64,000 nt of DNA from Onchocerca volvulus. Lineage: Eukaryota > Nematoda > Chromadorea > Rhabditida > Onchocercidae. Positions 28,401 to 39,979 of this stretch are shown one piece after another (position 1 is the first letter of the stretch; every line of letters starts with the position of its first letter). The stretch is taken from assembly GCA_000499405.2 (NCBI GenBank), contig HG738138.1, forward strand, positions 7,004,888 through 7,068,887, written 5' to 3'. Made by a program: the position numbers and the translations under genes. Under the pieces are notes generated by a model. The model was given only the letters and a program-made list of their open reading frames with translations, searched no databases and had not been told where the DNA came from.

Positions 28401-30665
28401 GCATATTTATTACACTTTGCCAAAATTCAGTACAAAAGGAAAATTTCTCAAGAATTTCCATTGGAAAAAAAAAAAGGTGTTTATCATGAACTGCTTACTA
28501 AATAATTTGACTTCAAGTCTTTTGAGTCTTTTGGATAGTTTTTGAAGTGAGACGTTCATTCATAAAAAGCAGCAGTAGCAGAGGAAAATGAACAATTTCG
28601 TAAATTTTAATGCTGATCGAGATTACTGTTGAAGACGCATTGCGAATTTGAGTAATGATTTAATGCAATAGCTAAGTATTGATATAAAGAGAATTTGAAA
28701 TGGATAAGCACGATATTAATTTTTTCAAAATTCCCTGTTTAAGAGGAAAAAATTCTGGTACACTCAATCGCTGCAAAGGTATGAGGAACAGACTCAAATT
28801 TTCACATTAACCACTTCAAGTGCAATACGCTTCACCTCCAGCTAGATAATAATATCTTATGGTATTATTTTTCAGATAATTTATTATTTTTGTTTTCATC
28901 ATCACTTATTTTTGCAAAAATATGAAACTGAAATATTTTGAAGGATAATGTCCACTAGAACTGGAAGTGATATCGTGTAATGATTGGCGTTTCTGAGCGT
29001 TATGAGAAAGCTGCATTCATTATTGCTCAAATTTAGGGCAGTAAAAGGCAGCATACAGGGCAATACAGTGCGGGCAACTGATTCTCATCAAACATCCCAA
29101 AACCGCAATCAGCATTCATCTCATACTTACACAACGAAAAGCGATATGAAGTTTGAAAGATTGACACAAATCTTAAACGGCTAACTACGATTTTCCTTTA
29201 AAATGCTTTATTTGCAATCAATAAGCAATTGAATTTTAAAGTGTTTTTTTTTTCTCAATTTATTTATGCTTCATCAATGAACTTCAACACAATACAGTTA
29301 ATAAGCGAATCAAAATTTGACATTGGTTTAGACCAGAATAAAAACAACTTTAAAATTTTTTTTTCATTAATTAGCTCAGCAATACACTCAAAGTTATCCG
29401 AAAAAATTTTATATATGTATGAATATGAAAATAAATAAATATATATATGAAATAAAAAATCTTATATATATTTGTATATATAATTTTATATAAATATATA
29501 TACAAAGTTTCAAAACATGACTGATGCTAGATAAAAATTTTGAAATAAACCAAACAATAAAACTCACTAGAAATTTCTTGATTGCATTGGGTACAAGTAT
29601 AGCTTTTGAAATGAGCTTGCATACGATGTCGACTTAATGATGACGAATGACAAAATACTTTACCACAAACTGAGCATGGAAATGTGCCTGAAAATTCGCA
29701 ATTTCTCATCAAATTTGATCAAGTACTAAAAACTAACTAGCCATATCAAATATTTGGATTAACGAAATTGTATATTGGAATTAAGATCATTATATATCAT
29801 ATTATTATCATACTAGTTCAAAACACTGTGAATGTCATTTCTTCATGAACAGATGTTGCATGCATTATAAGATCTTATGTCATGCTATCACTAATATGTT
29901 CTCGTGCTACCTTTTTTGCTCAGATAAAATTGAATGAACGTTTTTAAACCTGCGTTGAATCAAGGAATTTATATAATGAACAAAATGAGGATGCAAGAGT
30001 TAAAATTATGAAAAGATGAAAAGTTTGAATATCACATTGGTAGTTTTGAAATTCCGCAACCTACTTATAATAATTAATAACTCTGAATAGGTACACCTGA
30101 GAAGATAAATTGCTGTCTTCATGCACTGATGCATGTTTCAAGCATCATAAGACAATGGCTGTGTGTTTGATATTGAATTGTGCTGTTTTGAATCACTACT
30201 ATTACTCACTACTATATCAGAATACTACATTTCGTCTTTGACTTCAATACTCTTTCTATGTGCAGAAATTTATCCTTTCCAAAACCTGTGACATGACTAA
30301 ATTCCATGTTCTATCAATTTTATACCCCAAATTCTCCCTTGTGTACACATGTAATGTTTTTGATTACTCAAAAATTCACCAGTAATTATTTTTTACAAAT
30401 ACAGTTTTTCAGAAAATCAAATAAACACTATTTTGTAAACCTAGAAAGTAGATGTTCAGAAAAACAATTTTGCTAGCGTTACATCAGCGATGTATTCTTT
30501 ACAAATGATATATCCTGAAATATTATTTGTAGCGCAGCTGAAATTGGTACTAACCACTTACTAATCTATAAATGGAATTCATTTCAAAATGTTGAAATTC
30601 AAAAATTTTGTCAAAAAAACTGAACCTTTTAAATCAGGTCTTTTCAGCTCCGAACGATATGGCAT
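22437..30665 (-). CDS. C2H2 zinc-finger protein with C-terminal coiled coil
   Basis: Ten exons in coding order: 30665-30626, 29687-29568, 27473-27270, 26902-26703, 25971-25851, 25578-25403, 24316-24158, 23743-23564, 22936-22739, 22529-22437. They total 1491 bases, 496 residues, all phases agreeing. The start MPYRSELKRPDLKG is preceded 15 bases upstream by an in-frame TGA. Finger 1 is canonical (Cys18, Cys21, His34, His39). Finger 2 (Cys45, Cys48, His64, His69) has a three-residue longer spacer. A third, degenerate finger has CRCCNWAYPDKTSLHIHM. The middle is low-complexity and Ser/Asn-rich with an acidic DDEDDE patch. Residues about 418-466 form a heptad-like coiled coil (LRQFEHEKEELRHQIEIFEE), followed by a short amphipathic tail ending KKLMENLLQ. 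This suggests a nuclear DNA-binding regulator that dimerises, but I do not recognise the family by name. The largest introns are 27474-29567 and 24317-25402. Confidence 0.87.
25811..25857 (-). repeat. Duplicated splice-donor segment in the zinc-finger gene
   Basis: On the coding strand the donor TTGACAG|GTCTTTT after exon 25971-25851 recurs 36 bases downstream (second exon-end equivalent at 25815). The surrounding GTTAACAC/TTTAAACAC text is also similar, so this is a local tandem duplication. The first copy is taken as the true donor because it keeps phase; using the second would read into an in-frame TAA within a few codons. Confidence 0.75.
29401..29512. repeat. AT-rich dinucleotide-like stretch
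   Basis: A run of imperfect (AT)n and (TATA)n inside the 2.1-kb intron between zinc-finger exons 29687-29568 and 27473-27270. It is a simple low-complexity repeat and nothing here suggests a gene. Confidence 0.8.
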
Positions 30666-33600
30666 TTTGATGAGTTTTCTTCAGCAAATTTTAATAAAGG
30701 TAGTAAAAATCTTGAGAACAAACGGATTTTAGGAAATTCAGCTGTAGCAGCGGTGGGGAAACGCAGCTTCGATTTGTTCGAAATCTTCGTATTGTGTGAT
30801 CTATCTTCGCTATCTGAAAAGAAACTCGATTTAAATCTGCTCTTAAACTGAATAAAATGATGCATGATGCACAGCAACCGACCATGCTGAATTCAAATGA
30901 TGAAGATAGGACTTTAAGATGATCATAATGCTTTTCTGGCTAGAGATATGGTGTTCATTTTAAAACAGTACTGGACTGATAAGAATAGATTAACTGTTAA
31001 TGACATGATATCTTCCAATGAAATAGCAAGTAAGAGATGAATTGAGATACAGGATGCACTTCGCATATCATACTTCTCGTCACTGCGTACGTAAGAAGAA
31101 CAAAATGATAAGGAAACGGTTAATTAAATGACAGATTAGACTCTCACAATGTAGACATGGATACATAGCGTTACACTGAACAAAAGTAATAGCATCACAA
31201 ATTACCGAGGTTGAAATGTTTATGGAGAGAAATCGGAAGGATGCGTTGATGACCTTTACCATGAATAATGTCACTTCATATCCCCAGCAGTATGTTTGTA
31301 CCCTTCTCATTTGGCTAATCTCCGATGGCATCAGTACCGAACGAGGTCTCGACTGCTGTTTGTTCCCATCCTGTCTTTCAGCAGTACACATTAAAGCATA
31401 AAATTATTTTGACTGACTTCCTTAATCTTCTCGCTATTCTCCATCTCTTCTGCTTCTAAGTAAAAAAGCATATAGAAAGAAGCTATTCCTCAAAAAGCTG
31501 TTGACCTTATCCACTTCTCACCCATCATTTTAAAAATGAAACAAAGCAGTAAGAAGTTAATGTTATTGGAGACATTGTCTTTCCTTTGCAATATTCTCAT
31601 TGCATTTTTGAAGAAAATTTTTCCACCACTTCGTCAATTTTAATAATAATACATAATTTATTCAATTAGAATGATCAAAATCAGAAAATGAAAGATGTCG
31701 AAGGGAGGAAGAAAAAAGGACAGAAATGGTACCACCAACAACAAAGCGATGTCCAAAGTAGCTTACTCGTAGGAAGCGATCGATGTGAGCACAGATTCCG
31801 GTAGAGCATGCTGAATGCTGTTCTTGTTAAGCTCCATTCCTACTACTGAACCACACTAGCATCAACTTCTTTAATCCACGTACAACTATATCAAGTTGAT
31901 AGGGCAGTACGTGCGATGAGACGAAAAGTGCAGAGTATTCGTCATCCATCCATCGATGATGTTCCACGGTGCTTCCCACCAAGAAGAATGAACTTATTAA
32001 TTTGCATATTCTTTTCTGTTTTCTCTTGGACAATATCACTCTATACATGAGACATTATGCCCAGTTATATCACATGCCAGTGATCGAGTTCTTAGAATGC
32101 ATCTTTCAGGGTGTTTTTTCCAGTCATACTGGTTGACTTTCGAAATTTTTTCAAAACCACTGCATCTTGTTCAAAAGCTTTAACTTTACTGAATGCTTCA
32201 AAATGGTAAGTAAGCGTTAGAATGGATTGATTTAGTATTGAAGTCCAAATCACTATATTTCAACAGTTCTAAATTTTCGGAATTTCGAAACTCTTATAAT
32301 GTACAAAAAATACTCTTCTGAAATATTTGATTGATGAATGTCGCAGTATTTACAGCAAAATTTCATCCTTAGTCGTTTAAGTTGCATTGTTACAACTATC
32401 TAACAAAATAAAGACATCATTGAACTGAAAAGTATAGTTCAATCTGACCCTAGCTTGTAGAAGATAAAAAGGAGAATAGATAATGTAAGGAGCTAATCCA
32501 AACACAACAATATGAATTTTTTTAAGGCTTAAGACATCTTTTTTTTTTCTTTTTTTTGATGGTGCTGAGGAGCTTGGAGGTAACTCGAAGTTCATTGTAA
32601 GTAGTTTCAAACGATGAGTCCAGCAAAAACAAACAAATTGTGGCTAAAGACTGATGCGTGTCATTCGACGATCTTTCACAGATCGATGACGTTTTGCGAT
32701 GGGAAATAGTTTAAGCTATTTCGAGCTACTTGCATTACTTTAACTTTGACCCCTGAAATATTTCTCTCTTTTTATTTCTCTTTTTTCCCATAATTTTTTT
32801 TGATAATGTACGAAAGCAAGAGCAATACATACTGTGTTGAACGCTGATTGTACTTTACGTAATCAAAAATATCACTCAAATCAAAAGCAACATATAGCAT
32901 TTGATGCGCAAAACTTTCTGCACTAAAACACAGATTCTGTTTATTTATTATAAAGTAAACAGTTATGGTAACATATTACTCTCTTGAAGCATTTGGCTAC
33001 GCTACTAGTAGGAGCAAAAATAAATCGCTTAGAAACATTTATAAAGAGACGGTAGAGCATATAAACACAAAAAATAATAACTTCGCATTCTAAAATTGTT
33101 ACCCTGCTGTTTTTATGGCTTATTTACTTGCTAGTTGTGAGGCATTCAAGGATTTTCCCTATGTTGATAAGATTTTTTCCCAGTTTCAGTGCTTTCAGAA
33201 GTTTCATTTCCTTGTTTTGCTGGTAATACTTGCGTGTCTTCTTTAATAAAATGAAAGTATAAACAGCTGATACAAGAGGTTTCAAGAGGTGATAAATTAT
33301 TGAATTGATGAGTATTAAAGAGACGCATTATTCTAATAAAAAAAGGAAGTGAATGATTTTTTCTTTTTTTTCAAAAATGACTTGTGAGACGAAATCGAAA
33401 TATCTCTTTCTATTGTAATCAGAAATTAGAATGATAAAATAATTGTGTGGAATACATAGATAGATGGATATACATTTGCGAGAAAGTCAACAAAATAAGA
33501 TGAGTGTTAAATTAAATTTCAAAATGAATTTTAAAATTGAATTATTAGAAGTTTAAAAATCAAATAAAACAATGTATGATATTAGCTGCTTTTCAATGAT

Positions 33601-33817
33601 ATGATGGGGAAAACTTTCGGGCAAATGTTAGCTAAAAAGTAAGATAAATAGTACGGTAGAATAAAATTGAAATGCCTTAGTTTTGAAATGACTATTTGAG
33701 CATGGTAGAAATAAGGAGGCTAATGACGTATAGCACTTGATGCGATAACGACGAGAGACAGAAATGGCAAACGAGAAGGAGGGCAAGACAAACGGGAGGC
33801 TTTTTTCCTCTTTGCTG

Positions 33818-33865
33818 CATCATCATCATCATCATCATCAACTCATGATTGATTGATTGATTGAT
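33818..33865. repeat. (CAT)n and (GATT)n microsatellites
   Basis: Eight CAT/ATC units at about 33818-33840 are followed directly by a GATT tetranucleotide run to about 33865. Simple repeats with no coding potential. Confidence 0.9.
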
Positions 33866-34164
33866 CATTTCAACTTCAACTTTCACCTCTTCCTTTCCCG
33901 TAAAAATGCGCTATATGATGAAATCAATTTTGCTCATTGTCAAATTGCTAACAAAAATTGATGAAGCCGCTATTCCTGTAAGCCATAACTATAGACTGTA
34001 ACTGTAAACTGTAATTACAGTGTAACTGTAACTGCAATTGTACCAACAAGATTCGTTTGTTAACTGAAGCGGTGAGAAGGAGAAGAGGTAGCAATGCACA
34101 ATATGCTTCAGCAATAGCACTAACTGCTGTTTTTAAACTTACAGTTGCTGTGTATGTACATGCA

Positions 34165-34169
34165 TGTGT

Positions 34170-34215
<46 letters not shown>
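34165..34215. repeat. (GT)n microsatellite
   Basis: About 25 GT/TG units with one GA interruption, preceded by a looser TGTATGTACATGCATG region. It is a likely polymorphic marker. Confidence 0.95.
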
Positions 34216-34217
<2 letters not shown>

Positions 34218-34802
34218 ATGTATGTGAATGTGTTGCGTACTTTGGTGGTTAATGAGCGATCACATGCTATTTATAAGGAAACGAGTTCACAACCCTTGCT
34301 ACTTGCCTACAGCACAGCAGCTACCTAACCATCAAGCTCTATATACTTTTGCCTTCCGCACCACATACATTCCGATATAATGCAGTATTAATACCCATCT
34401 TAACTCATGTTTGAGCAACGATCTTCAGGATTCTCTTCTGAATTGATAAATTCAAGCCTGTGAGACAATAACTGAGTACCTACTTATATGACCTTCAAGT
34501 ATTGTGCGCAACATTAACCTGTCACACGCTGGTCATAAAATGCTGGTAGATAAAACAGAAGTATAGCTATCCAATGACGCATGGAAATTTCTCATAAATT
34601 TCAAAACAATATGCATCTTATCAACAGTTCATGAATGTAGAAAGGAAGAGAAAGGGAAAAGAGGAAGTGAAAGCCTCTCAAAAAAGTGATGATGATGATG
34701 ATGCAAAAAGGGAAAGCAGGTGAGCATTGTTCAGCTAATTGTTTCCACATCCGACTAGAAACACGTTTTTCGTTCTTTTTTCCGAAGTAGGTGTACTGGA
34801 GG

Positions 34803-34828
34803 GAGATAGAGAGAGAGAGAGAGAGAGA
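34803..34828. repeat. (GA)n microsatellite
   Basis: A run of GA dinucleotides with a GATA interruption at its start. The minus-strand open frame across it reads as Ser/Leu repeats and is not taken as a gene. Confidence 0.9.
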
Positions 34829-35212
34829 AGAAAAAAGAGCAAAATTCAAAAAGCCCTCATTGTAGGATGAAGCTTTTTTTAGCTTCTCTGCATATTTACG
34901 TCTTAACTTAACTATCTATTCTTACAAGTCATTTCTGCAAAATTTTTTTATTTCCCCTCTTCTTTATAACTTGATCAAATTTCGGAATAATTTTTAGTCT
35001 TTTGACAAAATTTCATATCAAGTAGTGGTAATCTTATTGCCATCATAAACAAAAGCAAGAAGTAATAATCGGTCAGTAAAAGTAAGAAAATGATGGATGG
35101 ATCTTATTGAGGAAATATCTCTTTCTCTTTTCCCCTTGTTTTTCATTCTTAAGCATTTTCTTCATTATCTTCTGTAGCAAAAACAAAGTAAATTTGATAG
35201 CAAATTTGAATC

Positions 35213-35596
35213 ATGGCAAATACTGCGACTATAATTTACAGCAACCATGTATATCTTCCACATAACCATAAGCACAACAATAATGTCATTAAGGAAATTG
35301 TCAGAATTGTGCAGTCCGAGGAGATAAAGTTAAATTGCCAAAAATGTCATAGTTCGAAAGAAAAAGTTGAAACTTCTTGCAAAGTTAACTTTCACTTCCT
35401 ACTGCTCTTAGTTTCGTTTTTTGCACTACTACTCGTTGTTTCTATCATTCATTTGTAAAAAAAAAAAAAAAATGAAATATTCGATTTAAGAAATCAACTG
35501 CTTGAAATTAAGTACGATTATAGTACTTTCGATGGAATTACTGAAGAAATATTCAAAGATATCACTGCTACTATAAAAGTGGAGAGCAATGATTAA
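35213..35596 (+). pseudogene. Candidate small tail-TM protein ORF interrupted by one in-frame stop
   Basis: From ATG 35213 an 81-codon frame runs to TAA at 35456-35458. A TGA lies two codons upstream of the ATG, so the frame is bounded. The product has a hydrophilic N-terminal half with a Cys-x2-Cys (NCQKCH), then a roughly 20-residue hydrophobic segment (FHFLLLLVSFFALLLVVSII). The TAA begins a 16-A run, and the same frame then stays open for 45 codons to TAA at 35594-35596. That part reads KKKKN and a charged, helix-prone tail (EIFDLRNQLLEIKYDYSTFD). A membrane segment followed by Lys residues and a charged domain is how an intact single-pass protein would look. It could be an 81-residue tail-anchored protein, a decayed gene, a stop-readthrough case, or a chance ORF. 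No homologue is recognised and no splice sites support it. Confidence 0.35.
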
Positions 35597-38380
35597 GCTA
35601 CTCAGTACGATAACATGCTACCGTAAGCCCAAGTCAATGAGTATGCAGCAAAATGGACTAAGAGAATGAAAATAAGCAGGAATAGCAGAGAAATAGCTGG
35701 TACCAGTGAGAATGTAGGAGAAAGATGTTTGCATCGAATAGCAGCCAATGAGCAATCAGTTGAATTGCTGCTAATGCTACACTGAGCCAGGCAAATTGCA
35801 AGTTTGGTAATGATTGCACTGCTACTGCTAATGATGGGACAATCAACAAATATTGCTGCAATGATATTAGTTCTTTTTGATGATAGTGTAATGGTGATAA
35901 CAACAATGATTTTGTCGCAGCTGCAGCAGCAGCAGTTAACAGCAATGCTTTACTAATATGAATGACAACATTTCTTTTAACTCACAGCCAATATTATCTC
36001 TCTCGCTACAACAGTTTACTATTTGCAGTTGCTATAATACCTATCTTGACAATGAATCATCATCATTTTCACTAATTTTTATAATTAATTTTGGTAATTA
36101 ATTGTTATAACAGATCGATTATCCTTTCTATTTCGATTTTTTGGTACAAAATAGATTTAACGCGGTACAACAGTGTTTCAAAAAAGTAATAAAATTTTCG
36201 AAATGAATATCATAATATGGCAGAGGAGTTCACTGTGATTTAACTATAGTACTATAGTAAGGACCAAGGAATTTTTTGCTAATGATATCTTCGAAATAGT
36301 TTTTTCGTTGCAATTGAGTGACAAAATCATCATTACATAATATATAAGTAAATCTTGAAACTAGTATGATCCGAAGAGGAAATTCGTTAGATTGAAACAT
36401 TACTGTCTTCTTTACACTTTCATTTATTTCATTGTCACTTCTCTTCCAAAAAAATGAATTTTAAAGGTATTGAACAAATTTTAAGATGAACTCGGAGTCT
36501 TTGCATGAAAATTTTTAGGAATTAAAAGCGAAAATCTGGAGCACATTTTGATAAAACAATTCTGCGCAGAATGGATATGAGTTGCACTGGCTTTCAACAA
36601 AAAAACAATCACATCATTTCAAAGAAAACAAACAAAACTCGTTACAAAAATAACGGACGAAGAAGGTGGAGAACATGAACAACACTTACATATTGGGGTT
36701 TGCTGACTTGGACGCTCTGATTCATGATGAAAAATTAAAAAAAAAAATAATGGGATTATGAACAAATCAAACAATAAATACTACAAATCACCGCAACATT
36801 TTGTTTTGTGAAGTTTCTTGTCAAAATATACTAATTTTAAAATAATGAAATTATTCAGTGTAAATTTACAAAATTGCTCTAAGCATTTGATAATTCAATG
36901 CAAAATCATTTTCTGATGAGATAACACATTAACTTGCTCAATGAAGTGCATGATAGTTAGTTGTTATCATTAGACTTGACCCATGAAATTGTTTAAGCAA
37001 ATAGTGGCTTAAACTTTTTTTTGTTAATAGCTGGTACTATTTTATTGTTTTGCTTGAAACTTTAAAGGCATAATAATACAATGCTTTGATTTTATTCGCT
37101 GTCATTCTTTCATTTTAGCATTACTGATGAGGTGGCCAATTCAAACTTCATGAATTCAAAGCAAAACTGATGAATGGAATCTGGATAATTCACGACAAGA
37201 AACTAAAGTTTTGTTTTTCTGCAAAGGGTTAAATTAGCCCTAAGCATGATAATTTTTGATATTCAAGATTTCTCATTTGCAACTAAAACTTAATCGTAAA
37301 AACAGCAAAAAATCTGACAAAATTTCCGAATAAAGTGAAATAAGAGATGAAGAACATTGTTTTATATTGACCGTAATTTTCCATTAAAATTAGTATTGAT
37401 ATTTTCCTACAAATTCTTTAAATCTTGTTCTTATTTTGAGGAAATGAAGGATGAAGATTGGACTAGTAGAACTTTGTGATGTAGGTGTTGTAGAAAACGT
37501 ATTTCAGTATTTGAAATAGGCTAAATCTGAATATCAAATACGCTGCCGTTAAGAAAATAGTTATTGAAAGCAGGGCTCAAAAGATGATATACCGTCCTAC
37601 TGTGTGTTTTTTCTTTTAATTGCTATAAACAACGTAGTTATAAATTAAACGCATTCTTGCGTAATATATTTTTAACAACATATTCAAAGTAATCGTTGAT
37701 CGGCAATGATTGACTGAATGAGAGTTTTCTGGTGGGAAGATGCCTATTTCAAATTCATTTGAATCTGAAAAATATAGCTAGCAGGAAGTGAATTGAATTT
37801 TTGTTACTTTGAGAAGACTGCTAAAAAAAATCATAAGTACTAGGATGATTAGTGCATAATCTTTCGCTTAATTAAATTGATGGAATTAATGGTGGAGAGT
37901 GTATTCATTATAAATCAAGAGTAGGAAACAAATAATGAAAAATAGTGATTACTCGGAAACCATAATTTCTTTAAAAAATGACTAAATCGCATGCTATGGA
38001 GATTTTTTTTTCTGTAGTAAAATTAGTTAGCACCTAAGTAAAAGAATTAAATTTCTAAACAAGTGTCACACAAGAGGTGTTTTCGCTCAGAAAGACCTAA
38101 AATCCATCCTAACCCTTGAAAACCCCTGGTCGCCATCTTTGAGAATGAATGTGCCATTTGACAGGTGATGATTGGATAGATGATAATAATATGGATGTCA
38201 GTTGTGGCAACACTCAGCTAAAGTGGTAGGAGGAGAGAAGCACAAGTAGTGGGAGTAGTAGTAGTTTAGGTGAAGGTCGGTGGTTGACCGAAAGCATGCG
38301 GCCGAATGCCAGAACATGCGAAGATGGTAGGCGTTACGTATTGTCGTCCATCTTTGACTATCCTCTCTGTATATATGTAT

Positions 38381-38430
38381 AATATATGTATGTATGCATG
38401 TATGTGCATGTGAGCGTGCATGCATGCATG
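38381..38430. repeat. (TATG/CATG)n simple repeat
   Basis: Alternating purine-pyrimidine tract of TATG and CATG units ending in gcatgcatgcatgc. Such tracts can adopt Z-like or cruciform structure. Open frames across it are low-complexity. Confidence 0.85.
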
Positions 38431-39901
38431 CCATATTTTTGTGCATTATAGCAAAAACTATGACCTTGAGTTGGAGGAAAGAAGCGTTGTTGTTAACGAT
38501 GCGATGGATGCAGCAGGTAGCCCAAGACTTCAGTGATCCAAATAGCTTCTTTTGTACAATAAGAGTTACCCCTGTAAGCTTATCTCTTGGAGTTCTTCCA
38601 GTATCCACTGGTAGCAACGGAGTGAGAGAGTATTAATAAGTTTGCTTTAAGACAGTCAACAGTCGAGCATTTATTAGCAACAAATTTGCTAGTACTACAT
38701 CAAACGAACTTATCGAACCTGTCTTAATTAAATTGATAATATTTGTTTCAAAATCAATATTTTGCATACAATTCCAGCAACATTTTGTCTGTTAATGATA
38801 GAGTTCTCAGGGAGATGATAAATGAAGTAACTATCAAGCTATAATAGTAATATTGAATTGAAAATGTAAAAAGGAAATAAAATACATTATAATATCCTAA
38901 ATGAAGAATTTTTTCACTAATAGACCGAAAATCCCAATATATTTGTTGCACTATCAAAATTATCCAGTAAATTTCATTGAACCTATTGAGATTGTTACAA
39001 CCTTCTGACTTAAATAAATATATTAGAATAGCTTACTGAATCTTCGCAATCTTTAGAAAACTAATCTCAATAAATTTACCGACTGTCACGTACAGATTTA
39101 ATCAGGCTTATTGGCTTATTAGTAGTTTTTTTTATTGAGATGGCCATCTAAATCTAGTAAACTTGCGTCCGACTTTCTTTTTTCCAGTAAGTTGCATGGA
39201 ATTTCGATAACGTTGGTTCAAGTTGGCAACTTAATCTAAATGAATCAACTGTCAATTTCTTACAGATATCTAAAATGAATAAAAGAGTATGCTCTATGGT
39301 TTTTGTCCATTCAGAAACAACAGGTCAAGAATATATTCAAATGATTGAAAGAGAATCCATATCCAAGATGATGAAAAGTTGTATAGGAATGAATGAATTC
39401 ATATCGGCAACAGGATCGTATCAGTCTTTTCATAATTCGAAAGGATGATAAGATAATGAGTTGAGAGGTCATTCTGCGACAGAGGAATAGATGAAAGCAG
39501 TTGGGAGTTGAGCATGAAGTGGTTGAAGTGAGCATGAAGCAACAACAATCTTTTCTCCGCTGCTGCTGCTCTTGGACACGCATATATGCTGCAGTGCGTA
39601 CTGTCAGATATGCAAGCAAGCAAAAGTGGGGTGTAGCATGATGCGGTAAGGGGTAGGCAAGAGGGAAGCAAGGGGGGTTGACATTGCCAGTAGGGGCACT
39701 ACAAAGGCTCCAATTTTCAGGGACGGTGATGAACAAGGACAACAAAGTGAACTGTTGATGCTACTACTTGTGCCGAGAGAGTTATGCCTACTACTACTTA
39801 CCAGCAACAGTAACATAGCTGCTGCTACCTTACTGTAACCAATCATTGCATGTAAAGCCCATTTCAAAAACGACATGCTGTTCTTATTGCAGTTTGATCA
39901 G

Positions 39902-39979
39902 ATCATATCTCCGCTTTCCTCTTTCCTACCTACTACCATCACCTGGTGGAAATAGGCGAGAAGAAAGCGGAGATATGAT
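39902..39979. other. Long imperfect hairpin, pre-miRNA-like
   Basis: The 17-base arm atcatatctccgctttc (39902-39918) is perfectly complementary to gaaagcggagatatgat (39963-39979). Beyond the perfect stem the inner arms still pair imperfectly (CTCTTTCCTA against GAGAAG and TAGG parts), closing near CACCTGGTG. The overall size is about 78 bases. That is compatible with a microRNA precursor but the seed matches no nematode microRNA I know, and flanking stem support is weak. Confidence 0.4.

Noticed and set aside
30644..30885. Two overlapping minus ORFs just upstream of the zinc-finger start
   Set aside because: Both frames stop before or across the start codon and neither joins the next exon in phase. 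They most likely lie in the 5' UTR.
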